From a bacterium (GTDB lineage Bacteria > BMS3Abin14): DNA of 57,809 bases. The stretch covers positions 1 to 57,809 of the forward strand of contig JARGFZ010000009.1 in the NCBI GenBank assembly GCA_029210965.1, given 5' to 3'. Positions 27,159 to 36,285 of this stretch are shown here, piece after piece. Position 1 is the stretch's first letter. Each line of letters begins with the position of its first letter. The translations under genes were made by a program, and so were the position numbers. Below the pieces are notes generated by a model. It was not told the DNA's origin. It searched no databases and saw only the letters and a list, made by a program, of their open reading frames with translations.

Positions 27159-28139
27159 CTATTTTATACCCACGGACTCGAGAGCCTGATCAGCGATCCT
27201 GGCAGATACGGGAAGGTACCCGTCTTTTACGACCACTTCCTGTCCCTGCTTGCTGAAAATATATTTCACGAACTCCTTGCGAAGAGGATCCAGGTCGCTT
27301 CCGGGCTTGAAGTTCACGTATACATACAGGAACCTGGCCAGGGGATACTCACCGCTGTAGGCGTACTGAGACTCAGCCGGGATGAACTTTCCGCCCTCTT
27401 TCCTGGCCAGGGGAACGACACGCACGTCGGCGGTCCTGTAACCGATGCCGGAGTACCCGATGCCGCCCAGATCCGTAGCCACGCCCTGAACCACGGCGGA
27501 GGAACCAGGCTGCTCCTTGACGGAGTCCTTGTAATCTCCCTTGCCCAGGACGTTATCTTTGAAATAACCGTAGGTGCCGGAAGCGGAGTTTCGGCCATAG
27601 ATGGATACCGGCAGGCTTGCGAACCTGCCCGTAAGCCCAAACTGACCCCAGTTGTTAAGGTCTTTGGAAAAACCCATCTTTCTGGTCTTGGAGAAGACCG
27701 CGTCCACCTGGGGGAACGACATGCCCTTGATGGGGTTGTCTTTGTTCACGTACACAGCAAGCATGTCGATGGAAGTAGGCAGCGCGACCGGCTTGTAGCC
27801 GAACTTGCCCACGAACTCGTCGATCTCTTTGTCCTTCATCTTCCGGCTCATGGGCCCGAAGTTGGAGGTGCCGGCGATAAGGGCCGGAGGAGCGGTGGAA
27901 GAGCCCTTGCCCTCGATCTCCACCGAAACGTTGGGGTAGACTTTTTTGAAGCCCTCGGCCCACAGGGTCATGAGGTTGTTCAGGGTGTCGGAGCCCACGC
28001 TCTTGATGGAACCGGAGACACCTTTGACCGGCATGTAGGTGGGGAGGTTCTTGTCCACCATTGCGTCTGCGGCCGCAATGCCCGCAAAAGCCAGGCAGAC
28101 GATGACAGTCAGCGTTGTGATAAGTGCTCTTTTTTTCAT
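27159..28139 (-). CDS. pstS: Phosphate-binding protein PstS
   Basis: A 326-residue periplasmic protein with a signal peptide cleaved near residue 25 (CLAFAGIAAADA). Ligand-site motifs are KSVGSDTLNNLMTLWAEGF, the GKGSSTAPPALIAGTSNFGPMSR loop and GRNSASGTYGYFKDNVLGKGDYKDSVKEQPGSSAVVQGVA. It delivers phosphate to PstCA. ATG follows AAAGGGA. Transcribed first in the pst operon, with Pho-box-like repeats upstream. Confidence 0.96.
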   Translation of the reverse strand: MKKRALITTLTVIVCLAFAGIAAADAMVDKNLPTYMPVKGVSGSIKSVGSDTLNNLMTLWAEGFKKVYPNVSVEIEGKGSSTAPPALIAGTSNFGPMSRKMKDKEIDEFVGKFGYKPVALPTSIDMLAVYVNKDNPIKGMSFPQVDAVFSKTRKMGFSKDLNNWGQFGLTGRFASLPVSIYGRNSASGTYGYFKDNVLGKGDYKDSVKEQPGSSAVVQGVATDLGGIGYSGIGYRTADVRVVPLARKEGGKFIPAESQYAYSGEYPLARFLYVYVNFKPGSDLDPLRKEFVKYIFSKQGQEVVVKDGYLPVSARIADQALESVGIK

Positions 28140-28469
28140 TTTTTTCCCTTTCTTCTCATTTTAATTTTAACCTGTTTTTCTTTCTTTGGGTCCGGCATGA
28201 ACCGGACCGCCGATTGAATTTTTATCTTACAAATCCAATAATGGGCCTTAAATGTTAGGAAATTGTTAAGGAGAGGTTAAAAGGAGGTAAGGGGAAACAG
28301 TGCACAAATGCAGAAGTGCACACGCACACCGAGCGGAATCCCGGCGCAGAAGGTTTTAGTCAGTGCAGAAGTGCAGAAGTGCACCCGATGCATGTGCACA
28401 CTCTCTGTTTGAATTTTGATTTTGAAATTGATTTTGGATCTTGGATCTTGGATTTTTGATCAGGGTAAG
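28140..28469. other. pstS leader and repeat region
   Basis: The pstS-proximal half carries Pho-box-like repeats (28254-28280). Positions 28300-28405 are made of degenerate gtgcagaagtgca units and 28430-28455 of ggatcttggatcttgg units. No gene seen. Confidence 0.55.
28254..28280 (-). promoter_or_regulatory. Pho-box-like direct repeats upstream of pstS
   Basis: gttag at 28254 and gttaa at 28265 and 28276 recur with exact 11-bp spacing (a weaker gtaag follows at 28287). On the minus strand, the pstS direction, these read as TTAAC-type half-sites one helical turn apart, the arrangement bound by PhoB. They lie about 115-140 bases before the pstS ATG. Confidence 0.7.
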
Positions 28470-30251
28470 TCACGATGGCAGAGTGATCGTAAACGTACTC
28501 CCCTTTCCAGGGCGGCTGGTGACGCTCACCTCGCCGTTGTGGACCTGGGCGATGTGCTTGACGATGGCGAGGCCCAGGCCGGTGCCTCCGAGGGTGCGGC
28601 TCCTTGCCTTGTCAACCCTGTAGAAGCGCTCGAAGAGCCTTGGGATGTGAACGGCCTCGATGCCGGCTCCCTCATCCTTGACACTTACCATGACACCGCC
28701 ATCCGCGGCCCGGCATTGTACGGTAACCGTTCCACCTGTCCCGCTGAACTTGACCGCATTGTCCAGAAGGTTGATGAGGGCCTGGACCAGCAGGGACGGG
28801 TTGATAGGGCACATCAGTTCGCCGGGACAGTTGATCTCCACATTTATTTCCTTCTCCTCGATTCCCGTGTGGCACGCTTCCACCGCCTCTTCAATGACCT
28901 CCCGGATACGGCCCTCCTCGAGGTAGACCTGCCCAGTCTCGGCCTCCATCTCGATCTTGGAGAGGCTGAGGAGATCCTCCACAATGGCGTTGAGGCGATC
29001 GGAGTGTTTCCCGATGATCCCCAGGAACCGCCGGGCTGTCTCCTGGTCCTCGAGGGCGCCGTCGAGGAGGGTCTCCACGAACCCCTTGATGGAGGTGATG
29101 GGGGTGCGGATCTCATGAGAAGCGTTGGCCACAAATTCACGGCGTATATTTTCCAGACGCCTGATATTGGTGACGTCGTTTAAAACCACCAGGGTGCCGA
29201 TCCGTTTTCCGCTGACATCGGTAAGGGGAGCTCCGTGGGCCTGGAGGCTCCGTTCGCCGCCGCTGTAAAGGGAGATCTCATCCTCCACAGGTTCCATGCT
29301 CCCAAGGGTTTTTGAGACGAACCTCTGCAGGGCCGAGTTCCTGATGACCTCCTGGATGGGCCTGTTAAGGGCCGTTTCATGCCTGACACCCAGAAGGTCC
29401 GAGGCGGCCTGGTTGAGGCTGATGAGGTTCTCACTCGTGTCAAAGGCCAGGACCCCTTCCACCATGCTGGATAAAACCGCCTCCAGTTCGTTTCTCTGGT
29501 TGACCACCGTACGGATGCGGTCATCGAGCTGCCGGGCCATGCTGTTCATCTCTTCGGCCAGCTCGGCGAATTCCTCCGTGGAGGAGAATCTGAGCCTGGT
29601 GCCAAAATCACCGTCCGCGTATCTTCTCACCCCGTCCCGCATCTCCCGCAGGGGCGATGTGATGCGCCTCGAAAGGAGGACGGTTGTGATCACGATGAGC
29701 AGGCCCGCCGCCATGACTCCCAGGGTCAATCGCAGCCTGACCGACCACAGGGCCTGGGTCATGGTGGAAACCGGGACGGCGACACGCATGATCACCACGA
29801 TATTGGAGGGCCCCTCCATGGGAACGGCGACATACATAAGGGGTTTTTCCAGGGTGTAGCTGTAACGGATGGATGAGCCGGCCGCACCGCCTATGGCTTT
29901 TTTGATCTCGGGGCGTGTGGAGTGGTCGTCCATTTTCCCGGGATCCTCGTCGGAATCGCAAAGGACCCGGCCTGAGGAGAGGACGACAGTGACCCGGGTG
30001 GAGGTACGAACAGCAAAATCACTGCACCAGCTGCTCAGTTTCGGGTTGGTGTCCAGGAAATCCTCGGTTTCGAGAGTGGCTACCGCACTTCGCGCCGCGG
30101 CGTAAGCCATGGACTGAAGATCATTCGATTTCTGGCTGTAGAAGAACCGCGTCATCTCCCGGGCGCCCAGCCACAAAACTCCGGCCAGGGCCAGGGCCAT
30201 GACCAGCAGATATGTAGGGAGAAGTCTGTAGATAAGGCGTTTGCGGGACAA
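28470..30251 (-). CDS. phoR: Phosphate-regulon sensor histidine kinase PhoR
   Basis: A 593-residue membrane kinase. TM1 lies at residues 8-30, a periplasmic sensor domain of about 130 residues follows, then TM2 (LTLGVMAAGLLIVITTVLL), HAMP (SRRITSPLREMRDGVRRYADGDFGTRL), PAS (ELEAVLSSMVEGVLAFDTSENLISLNQAASDLLG), HisKA with the phosphorylated His in FVANASHEIRTPITSIKGF, and HATPase_c (N box LINLLDNAVKFS, G boxes VKDEGAGI and GGTGLGLAIVKHIA). TTG start with GAGGG upstream. It is 108 bases after phoB on the same strand and signals to it. The periplasmic domain is larger than in E. coli PhoR, as in the Bacillus type. Confidence 0.93.
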   Translation of the reverse strand: MSRKRLIYRLLPTYLLVMALALAGVLWLGAREMTRFFYSQKSNDLQSMAYAAARSAVATLETEDFLDTNPKLSSWCSDFAVRTSTRVTVVLSSGRVLCDSDEDPGKMDDHSTRPEIKKAIGGAAGSSIRYSYTLEKPLMYVAVPMEGPSNIVVIMRVAVPVSTMTQALWSVRLRLTLGVMAAGLLIVITTVLLSRRITSPLREMRDGVRRYADGDFGTRLRFSSTEEFAELAEEMNSMARQLDDRIRTVVNQRNELEAVLSSMVEGVLAFDTSENLISLNQAASDLLGVRHETALNRPIQEVIRNSALQRFVSKTLGSMEPVEDEISLYSGGERSLQAHGAPLTDVSGKRIGTLVVLNDVTNIRRLENIRREFVANASHEIRTPITSIKGFVETLLDGALEDQETARRFLGIIGKHSDRLNAIVEDLLSLSKIEMEAETGQVYLEEGRIREVIEEAVEACHTGIEEKEINVEINCPGELMCPINPSLLVQALINLLDNAVKFSGTGGTVTVQCRAADGGVMVSVKDEGAGIEAVHIPRLFERFYRVDKARSRTLGGTGLGLAIVKHIAQVHNGEVSVTSRPGKGSTFTITLPS

Positions 30252-30359
30252 AGCAGACCCTCAAAAATAGAATGATGAATAGTGAAGGACGAAGGATGAG
30301 TAAATACGCTCGGGAAAATTGGGCCTTTCTTCCACCTTCCTCCTCCCTTATTCGTTAAG

Positions 30360-31049
30360 TTATTCCTTGAATCGATACCCCACTCCCCGGACCGTTTCAA
30401 TAACATCCCCGAAATCGCCCAGTTTTTTGCGCAGGCCCAGGATGTGGACGTCTACGGAACGTTCCGTCACATGGTAGTCGTTACCCCTGATATTATCCAC
30501 TATCTGGGACCTTGTGAACACCCATCCCGGACGACGCACCAGAAATTCCAGAATGTTGAACTCGGTAAAGGTCAGATCTACAGAATCCCCTCCTGAGGTG
30601 ACCTCTCGTCTGCCCGGGTGGATGTATATCCCGTGGTGGTCGATAGCCCCGTCAGGCGATTGGCCGGGATCGCTCTCGGCACGGCGAAGAACATTCCTGA
30701 TCCTTGCCACGAGCACCTTCGGGCTGAACGGTTTGAGGATGTAATCGTCGGCACCAAGTTCCAGACCCGAGACGATGTCGGCCTCCTCTCCTTTGGCTGT
30801 CACCATGATCACCGGTATCGAGGAGGTCGCTTCAGTGCTCTTTAACTTCCTGCATGCGTCGAGGCCGTTCATTCCGGGAAGCATCAGATCCAGGAGAACG
30901 ATATCCGGCTCCCAGGAAGAAGCCTGTATGAGACCGTCCTCAGCTGAACCCACCAGCTTAATGTCGTACCCTTCCCGGTCCAGGTTATAACGGATCAGTT
31001 CCTGGATATCTTCGTCGTCTTCGATAAGCAGTATTCTTTCCTTAGCCAT
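30360..31049 (-). CDS. phoB: Phosphate-regulon response regulator PhoB
   Basis: A 229-residue OmpR/PhoB-type regulator. The receiver domain has acidic residues in LLIEDDEDIQELI, the phosphorylated D54 in IVLLDLMLPG and Lys in VMVTAKGEE. The winged-helix DNA-binding domain covers residues 130-229 (LTFTEFNILEFLVRRPGWVFTRSQIVDNIRG ... VDVHILGLRKKLGDFGDVIETVRGVGYRF). It activates pst genes at low phosphate; its own promoter region carries the same repeat type. Confidence 0.95.
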   Translation of the reverse strand: MAKERILLIEDDEDIQELIRYNLDREGYDIKLVGSAEDGLIQASSWEPDIVLLDLMLPGMNGLDACRKLKSTEATSSIPVIMVTAKGEEADIVSGLELGADDYILKPFSPKVLVARIRNVLRRAESDPGQSPDGAIDHHGIYIHPGRREVTSGGDSVDLTFTEFNILEFLVRRPGWVFTRSQIVDNIRGNDYHVTERSVDVHILGLRKKLGDFGDVIETVRGVGYRFKE

Positions 31050-31095
31050 ATATTTCTCTCCACCCTGATCATAATACCTTTTTACCAGTGGTGGT

Positions 31096-31111
31096 GTTAA
31101 ATTCTGGTTAA
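31096..31111 (-). promoter_or_regulatory. Pho-box-like direct repeats upstream of phoB
   Basis: Two gttaa half-sites 11 bp apart (31096, 31107), each inside the longer repeat gttaarttctg. Orientation relative to phoB equals that of the pstS repeats relative to pstS. They lie about 50-60 bases before the phoB ATG, suggesting autoregulation; the divergent exporter gene starts 46 bases on the other side. Confidence 0.65.
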
Positions 31112-31156
31112 GTTCTGATCTCTGATAGAATTGGAACAGGAAAGGGAGGTTTTTCA

Positions 31157-31787
31157 GTGAAGAGGATCGCTGTTTTCCTATTCATTATTACCGCGATCAT
31201 TGTTTCGATCCTGGCCCTCGCATATTTTAAGGCCTTCCAGATCGAAGCGTCTGCTGAAGGGGTATACCAGGGTTACATTGAGGGAGATTATCTCTATATT
31301 TCGTCCCCTGTGGGCGGTAAGGTTGTCAATCTTGCCGTTGAAAAGGGAGGCAGCTAAAAAGGACATTGAGGGAGCAAAGGCGGCCCTTGACAAGGCGCAG
31401 TGGTATTTGGCTCAAACAAAAGGTATCTCACCTGGCTCTGCCCGCGTCGTGGACGTTCTCTATGCTGAGGGAGAGTTTGTCCCGGCAGGTGCACCAGTGG
31501 TTTCGCTGCTGCCGCCGGAGAGAGTCAAGGTGAGGTTTTTCGTGCCGGAGTCCATGCTTTCCGCCATTAATACAGGCCTGAATGTTGACATTGCACGTGA
31601 CGGTGCCGAGCAGGTGCTTGCTGGAAAAATCAGCTACATTGCCCCCTATGCCGAGTACACACCTCCCCTGATCTACAGCAAGGAGAACCGTGAAAAGCTG
31701 GTATTCATGGTAGAGGCTTCTTTTAATCCCCCTGCCGCTGAAGATCTGAATCCCGGCCAGCCGGTGGAGGTCAGCATATCCAAATGA
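31157..31787 (+). pseudogene. HlyD-family secretion protein with internal deletion
   Basis: The 5' part (to about 31353) reads an N-terminal membrane anchor (MKRIAVFLFIITAIIVSILAL) and the first biotinyl-lipoyl strand set (YLYISSPVGGKVVNLAVEKGGS) and stops at TAA 31355. The 3' part, in another frame from about 31352, resumes with the end of the coiled coil (AAKKDIEGAKAALDKAQWYLAQT), the second lipoyl half and the beta-barrel (VKVRFFVPESMLSAINTGLNVDI), ending at 31787. Compared with YbhG-like adaptors of about 320 residues, about 110-130 residues of coiled coil are lost out of frame. The ABC genes downstream are intact and overlap by 4 nt. Confidence 0.8.
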
Positions 31788-32713
31788 GAGTTGAAGAAAA
31801 GCCTGTTATTGATGTTTACGATCTGAAAAAGAGTTTTGGCGGCAAACCGGCTGTTAAAGGGATATCCCTGAAGGTCGGGCGGGGGGAGATATTCGGTTTT
31901 CTTGGACCTAACGGGAGCGGCAAGACCACGACCATTCGGATGCTGTGCGGCCTGATGAAACCCGATGGGGGACATGGCAGCTGTCTCGGCTTTGACGTGC
32001 TGACTGAAATGTCGAAGATTAAGGAGAACGCCGGGTACATGACCCAGAACTTTTCCCTTTACGAGGATATGACGGTGGGCGAAAACCTGGATTTCATGGC
32101 CCGTCTTTACGGTATTCCCAACAGAAAGGATGTTGTCGCTGAAAACCTTTCACAGCTGGGAATGACTGGGAACAAAGATCAACTGGCGGGGACTCTCTCC
32201 GGGGGTTGGAAGCAGCGCCTGGCTCTTGGAGCATGCATGATCCATAACCCGCAGCTGCTGCTCCTCGATGAGCCGACAGCCGGCGTCGACCCGAAGGCAC
32301 GGTTCGATTTCTGGAACAAGATACATAAACTGTCAGCGGAAGGTGTGACAATACTCGTCTCTACTCATTACATGGACGAGGCAGAGCAGTGTCACAAACT
32401 GGGTTATATCGTTGCAGGCGAACTGCTCACGGAAGGAAGTCCGGAAGAGGTGATCAAAAAATCCGGTCTTGTGACCTGGAGGGTGGCCGGCCCCGATATC
32501 TGGTTGCTCTCCGAAAAAATTTCCGGGCTGCCGGCAGTGGCACAGGTGACGGTTTGTGGAACGGAGCTGCATGTAAGCGGATATGACGAGGAGGCCTTGC
32601 ATAGGGACTTGAAACCGTTCATGGACGGGAAGTGGGCTTTCGAAGTCTCCAAACCTGGCGTGGATGATGTCTTTGTAAGCCTCATGAAACAAAGAGGTGA
32701 CGAGGGGCTATGA
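31784..32713 (+). CDS. ABC-2 exporter ATP-binding protein
   Basis: A 309-residue ATPase of the YbhF/CcmA-like group. Walker A GPNGSGKTT, Q-loop YMTQNFSLYED, signature LSGGWKQRLALGACMIHNP, Walker B LLLLDEPTAGVDPKA and H-loop STHYMDEAEQC. The last ~90 residues are the family's C-terminal domain. It overlaps the HlyD remnant and the permease gene by 4 nt each. Unlike E. coli YbhF it has only one ATPase domain. Confidence 0.93.
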   Translation: MRVEEKPVIDVYDLKKSFGGKPAVKGISLKVGRGEIFGFLGPNGSGKTTTIRMLCGLMKPDGGHGSCLGFDVLTEMSKIKENAGYMTQNFSLYEDMTVGENLDFMARLYGIPNRKDVVAENLSQLGMTGNKDQLAGTLSGGWKQRLALGACMIHNPQLLLLDEPTAGVDPKARFDFWNKIHKLSAEGVTILVSTHYMDEAEQCHKLGYIVAGELLTEGSPEEVIKKSGLVTWRVAGPDIWLLSEKISGLPAVAQVTVCGTELHVSGYDEEALHRDLKPFMDGKWAFEVSKPGVDDVFVSLMKQRGDEGL

Positions 32714-33849
32714 AGGGCCGTAGTTTTTCACCGGCAAGGTTCTGGGCAATTATCGTCAAGGAGTTTATCCAGATGAGGCGGGACAGGCTCACCTTCGGTA
32801 TGATGGTCGGCATCCCCCTGATGCAGATCATCATCTTCGGTTATGCCATCAACTTCGACCCAAAAAATCTTCCTGTAACGGTTGTCTCCGCTGATAACAG
32901 CGTTTTCTCCCGTGACCTTGTTTATGCCATGGAAAACAGCGGTTATTTTCGAATCACAGGGACAGCGGCAAGTAAAAAGGAAGCCGCAAAACTTCTCGAC
33001 CTGGGTGATGTCCAGTTCATTTTGAATATACCGGAAAACTTCGGCCGCAAGCTGCTTAAAGGTGAACGTCCCGCAATACTGCTGGAAGCAGACGCAACCG
33101 ACCCGGTTGCCACAGGCAGCGCTATGGCCGCCATGAGCGTTATCGCACAGAAGGTGTTCGACCGGGATTTAAAAGGGCCGCTAGGTTACTTACAGGCTGG
33201 GCAGCCACCTTACAGGCTGGTCATTCATAAAAAGTACAACCCCGAAGGGGTGACGCAATATAACATCATCCCGGGCCTGATGGGCATCGTGCTTACCCTG
33301 ACGATGGTGCTCATCACCGGCGTGGCCATCACTCGCGAGCGTGAACGGGGAACCATGGAGAACCTCCTTTCCACACCGGTGCGCCCCATAGAGGTCATAA
33401 CGGGCAAGATCATTCCCTACATCATTATCGGGTACCTCCAGGTAACGCTTATTCTCCTCGCGGCACATTACTTCTTTCACATCCCCATGGTAGGCAGCGT
33501 TCCTCTGTTGTTACTGGTTTCGCTGTTTTTTATCGTGGCCAACCTTTCCATGGGCATCACATTTTCCACCATCGCTAAAAACCAGATGCAGGCCATGCAG
33601 ATAGCCTTTTTCTTCTTTCTTCCCTCGCTGATGTTGTCCGGTTTTATGTTCCCTTTTCGCGGTATGCCGGAATGGGCCCAGTGGATAGGCTCCGCATTGC
33701 CGCTTACCCACTACTTGCGGATCGTTCGCGGTATTTTCCTTAAAGGAAACGGTTTCTCGGAGGTACTCGTCCACCTTTGGCCTATTGCCCTTTTTATGTC
33801 CATCGCAATTACCGTGGCGGTCGGCAGGTACCGGGAGACCCTGGATTGA
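32710..33849 (+). CDS. ABC-2 type exporter permease
   Basis: A 379-residue membrane protein of the YbhR/YbhS group: TM1 near residue 25-45 (TFGMMVGIPLMQIIIFGYAINF), a large extracytoplasmic domain to about residue 175, then five membrane helices including IPGLMGIVLTLTMVLITGVAITRERERGTMENLLSTPVRPIEVITGK, the conserved ABC-2 motif. Only one permease gene is present, so it probably works as a homodimer. Substrate unknown (drug or lipid export is typical). It is last in the operon. Confidence 0.92.
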   Translation: MKGRSFSPARFWAIIVKEFIQMRRDRLTFGMMVGIPLMQIIIFGYAINFDPKNLPVTVVSADNSVFSRDLVYAMENSGYFRITGTAASKKEAAKLLDLGDVQFILNIPENFGRKLLKGERPAILLEADATDPVATGSAMAAMSVIAQKVFDRDLKGPLGYLQAGQPPYRLVIHKKYNPEGVTQYNIIPGLMGIVLTLTMVLITGVAITRERERGTMENLLSTPVRPIEVITGKIIPYIIIGYLQVTLILLAAHYFFHIPMVGSVPLLLLVSLFFIVANLSMGITFSTIAKNQMQAMQIAFFFFLPSLMLSGFMFPFRGMPEWAQWIGSALPLTHYLRIVRGIFLKGNGFSEVLVHLWPIALFMSIAITVAVGRYRETLD

Positions 33850-33897
33850 GGACTGTTCCCTTCTATTTTATCCATTGTGCGCGGGTTATTTTAATCC

Positions 33898-34539
33898 TCA
33901 GGACTCTCGACTGCTATTGATCCCCCATCTTTGCCTGAGATCCGGCCATGCCACCAGGTAGATAACACCGAACAGGAGGAAGATATCCCTGATGAGCGCG
34001 GATCTCAGAGAGGGCGGCGCTTCCTCAGGCTCCGAACAGGTTTCCTCAGCGCCGTTGCCCTCTTCTACCGTTTCAAGGAAAATCCCTGGTTCGTTGAAAA
34101 GGCTGCTCCCATCACCGGGGATATCGAGGATCGACGCCGTCTCAGACTTTTCAGCCAGGGATGTTTCAGCGGTAGAAAAACAACCGCAGTCGATCTCCAG
34201 CCCCACTGCCACACCGTAGCCCAGGACTCCGGTGAACATGACCATCATGGCCAGGATCCCCAGGAGGGCCCAACGCTTGTTCAGCAGGGTACCGAAACCC
34301 ACCACCACCTCCAGGGCAGGCAGTCCAATGGCGGCGCAGGGAAGCAGGACAGCAGGCAGGATACCGTAGGCTGCAATGGACTGGCTAAAACCAGCTATAT
34401 CGGCAAGTTTCGTGGCGCCTGTATAAAGGAAAAGACCTCCCATAAACAACCGGAAACTGTGAAAGATCCAGGGTGTCAGGAGGAAACGGGGCAAACTGTT
34501 TTTCATGGGGGATATGCTTTCCATTTCAGACGGGATCAT
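33898..34539 (-). CDS. MauE/DoxX-like membrane protein
   Basis: About 213 residues from the ATG at 34539, chosen because the upstream 27 codons show no family content. A four-helix DoxX/MauE core is visible: FRLFMGGLFLYTGATKLAD, ILPAVLLPCAAIGLPALEVVVGFGTLL, RWALLGILAMMVMFTGVLGYGVAVGLEIDCGCF with the CGCF redox motif typical of MauE-like proteins, and a last helix IFLLFGVIYLVAW. A hydrophilic, acidic insertion of about 55 residues separates the last two helices. A role in electron transfer to disulphide chemistry is possible but unproven. Confidence 0.78.
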   Translation of the reverse strand: MIPSEMESISPMKNSLPRFLLTPWIFHSFRLFMGGLFLYTGATKLADIAGFSQSIAAYGILPAVLLPCAAIGLPALEVVVGFGTLLNKRWALLGILAMMVMFTGVLGYGVAVGLEIDCGCFSTAETSLAEKSETASILDIPGDGSSLFNEPGIFLETVEEGNGAEETCSEPEEAPPSLRSALIRDIFLLFGVIYLVAWPDLRQRWGINSSRES

Positions 34540-34836
34540 TTTCCCATTGCCTTTCCATGTCAAGGAGGAAAACCCGGAGTGTATTTTAAGATAGCCCAAG
34601 GTCCAAAGTCCAATGTCCAACGGGGAAAATAAGACTTTGGGACTAACACTTTGGGACTAAGTACTTGTCTCAGACTCAGTCTATGTCTTAGACTACCCTC
34701 CCGACACCTGTTTGACTAATATCAACGCACTGGATCCTGAATCTGCTATTCTCTAATAGCTAATAGGACTTTTCCTCACCCCCACCTCGGTCCTCCCCTT
34801 TCAAGGGGGAGGAAGAATAAGGAATAGGGCTATAAT

Positions 34837-36285
34837 ATGAAACTGGACAAAAAAACGAAGATCCTCGACCTGTTGGAAACGAACCCCGACCTTATAGACC
34901 TCCTGGTGACGTTATCGCCGGAATTTACAAAACTCAAAAACCCCCTCCTGCGAAAGACTCTCGGCCGCTTTGCCACTTTAGAACACGCGGCCCAGACCAG
35001 CGGTGTGCCCTTCGAGGAGTTGTCCAGAAAGATCGCCGAGGCCATGATCCACAGTCCGGGGGGTGCTAAAGACCAAACCACTCCCGCTACCCGGGAGGAA
35101 AAGTCCCAACGTATGGAAGCCCTCAAGGACATCGTCAGAGGCCTCCACAAGGGGATAGCCCCCGAGACACAGAAAGCCCGCTTTGCCGAGATGCTGAAAG
35201 AGGTATCCGCATCAGAGATCGCCGAGATGGAACAATCCCTTATCTCGGAGGGGATCAGCGAGGAAGAGATCAAGAACCTGTGTGATGTCCATGTCCAGGT
35301 CTTCGCCGAGTCCTTCGAGGGGGCCGAGCCGCCACAGGTCCCCGCTGGCCACCCCGTGGACACTTTCCGGAGGGAGAACGAGGCGCTGGGTGAGGTCGCC
35401 GTGGGGATCCAAAGCATCCTCGCAGATACCGGCCCCTCACCCGGCGACAAGACCAGGGCAGAACTGACCAGCCTTTTCAGGGATCTGGCCCAGATCGAAA
35501 AACACTACCTGCGCAAGGAGAACCAGCTGTTCCCCATGCTGGAAAAGCATGGAGTCAGCGGGCCATCCAAGGTCATGTGGGCCCTGCACGACGATATACG
35601 GGCGGTACTTAAGGAAATCTTACGGGCTGTGGAGGCCGGCGACTGGACCACGGTAAGCTCGGAAGGTCCGGGGCTCATCACCGTCATCGTTGACATGATC
35701 TACAAGGAGGAGAACATCCTCTTCCCCATGGCCATGGAAACCCTCTCCCAAGCCGATTGGGGGCGAGTTTTTGAGGGGAGCGAGGAGTTGGGGTTTGCCC
35801 TCATCGAAAGTGACCCCAGCTGGCAGCCGGAATCAGGTCCAATCAGCGAGACTCCTCCGCCCCGAACCGGCCGAGGCCAGGCGCCCCTGTGGCTGTCCAC
35901 CGGTGGCCTGAATCCGAAACAGCTGGACCTTATCCTCACCAGCCTTCCGGTAGACATTACCTTCGTGGACGCCCAGGACAAGGTCCAGTACTACTCGGCC
36001 CAACCGGACAGGATCTTCCCCCGCAGCCCCGGCATCATCGGCCGTGAGGTGCAGAACTGCCATCCGCCGTCCAGCGTCCACGTTGTCCAGGAGATACTGA
36101 ATGACTTCCGCGAAGGGAAGAGAGACGCCGCCGACTTCTGGATCCAGATGGGCGGCAAGTTCATCCTCATACGCTACTTCGCTATCCGGGATAAGGAGGG
36201 CGAATATGAGGGGTGCCTGGAGGTCAGTCAGGATGTTACGGACATCCGGGCGCTGGAAGGGGAGAAACGATTGCTGGATGGGTGA
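34837..36285 (+). CDS. DUF438/hemerythrin/PAS-domain protein
   Basis: A 482-residue cytoplasmic protein with three parts. The DUF1858-like N-terminus (TKILDLLETNPDLIDLLVTLSPEFTKLKNPLLRKTLGRFATLEHAAQTSG) resembles redox-linked helical domains. DUF438 (about 90-165) is followed by a hemerythrin HHE domain (KHYLRKENQLFPMLEKHGV, MWALHDDIRAVLKEIL and YKEENILFPMAMETL) that could hold a di-iron site. A PAS domain closes it (LDLILTSLPVDITFVDAQDKVQYYS ... VSQDVTDIRALEG). Proteins with this layout occur in anaerobes and are thought to sense oxygen, NO or redox state. No partner is adjacent. Confidence 0.88.
   Translation: MKLDKKTKILDLLETNPDLIDLLVTLSPEFTKLKNPLLRKTLGRFATLEHAAQTSGVPFEELSRKIAEAMIHSPGGAKDQTTPATREEKSQRMEALKDIVRGLHKGIAPETQKARFAEMLKEVSASEIAEMEQSLISEGISEEEIKNLCDVHVQVFAESFEGAEPPQVPAGHPVDTFRRENEALGEVAVGIQSILADTGPSPGDKTRAELTSLFRDLAQIEKHYLRKENQLFPMLEKHGVSGPSKVMWALHDDIRAVLKEILRAVEAGDWTTVSSEGPGLITVIVDMIYKEENILFPMAMETLSQADWGRVFEGSEELGFALIESDPSWQPESGPISETPPPRTGRGQAPLWLSTGGLNPKQLDLILTSLPVDITFVDAQDKVQYYSAQPDRIFPRSPGIIGREVQNCHPPSSVHVVQEILNDFREGKRDAADFWIQMGGKFILIRYFAIRDKEGEYEGCLEVSQDVTDIRALEGEKRLLDG

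Noticed and set aside
27132-28217. Plus-strand 361-codon frame opposite pstS
   Set aside because: Antisense shadow of pstS, no recognisable domain and no ribosome site.
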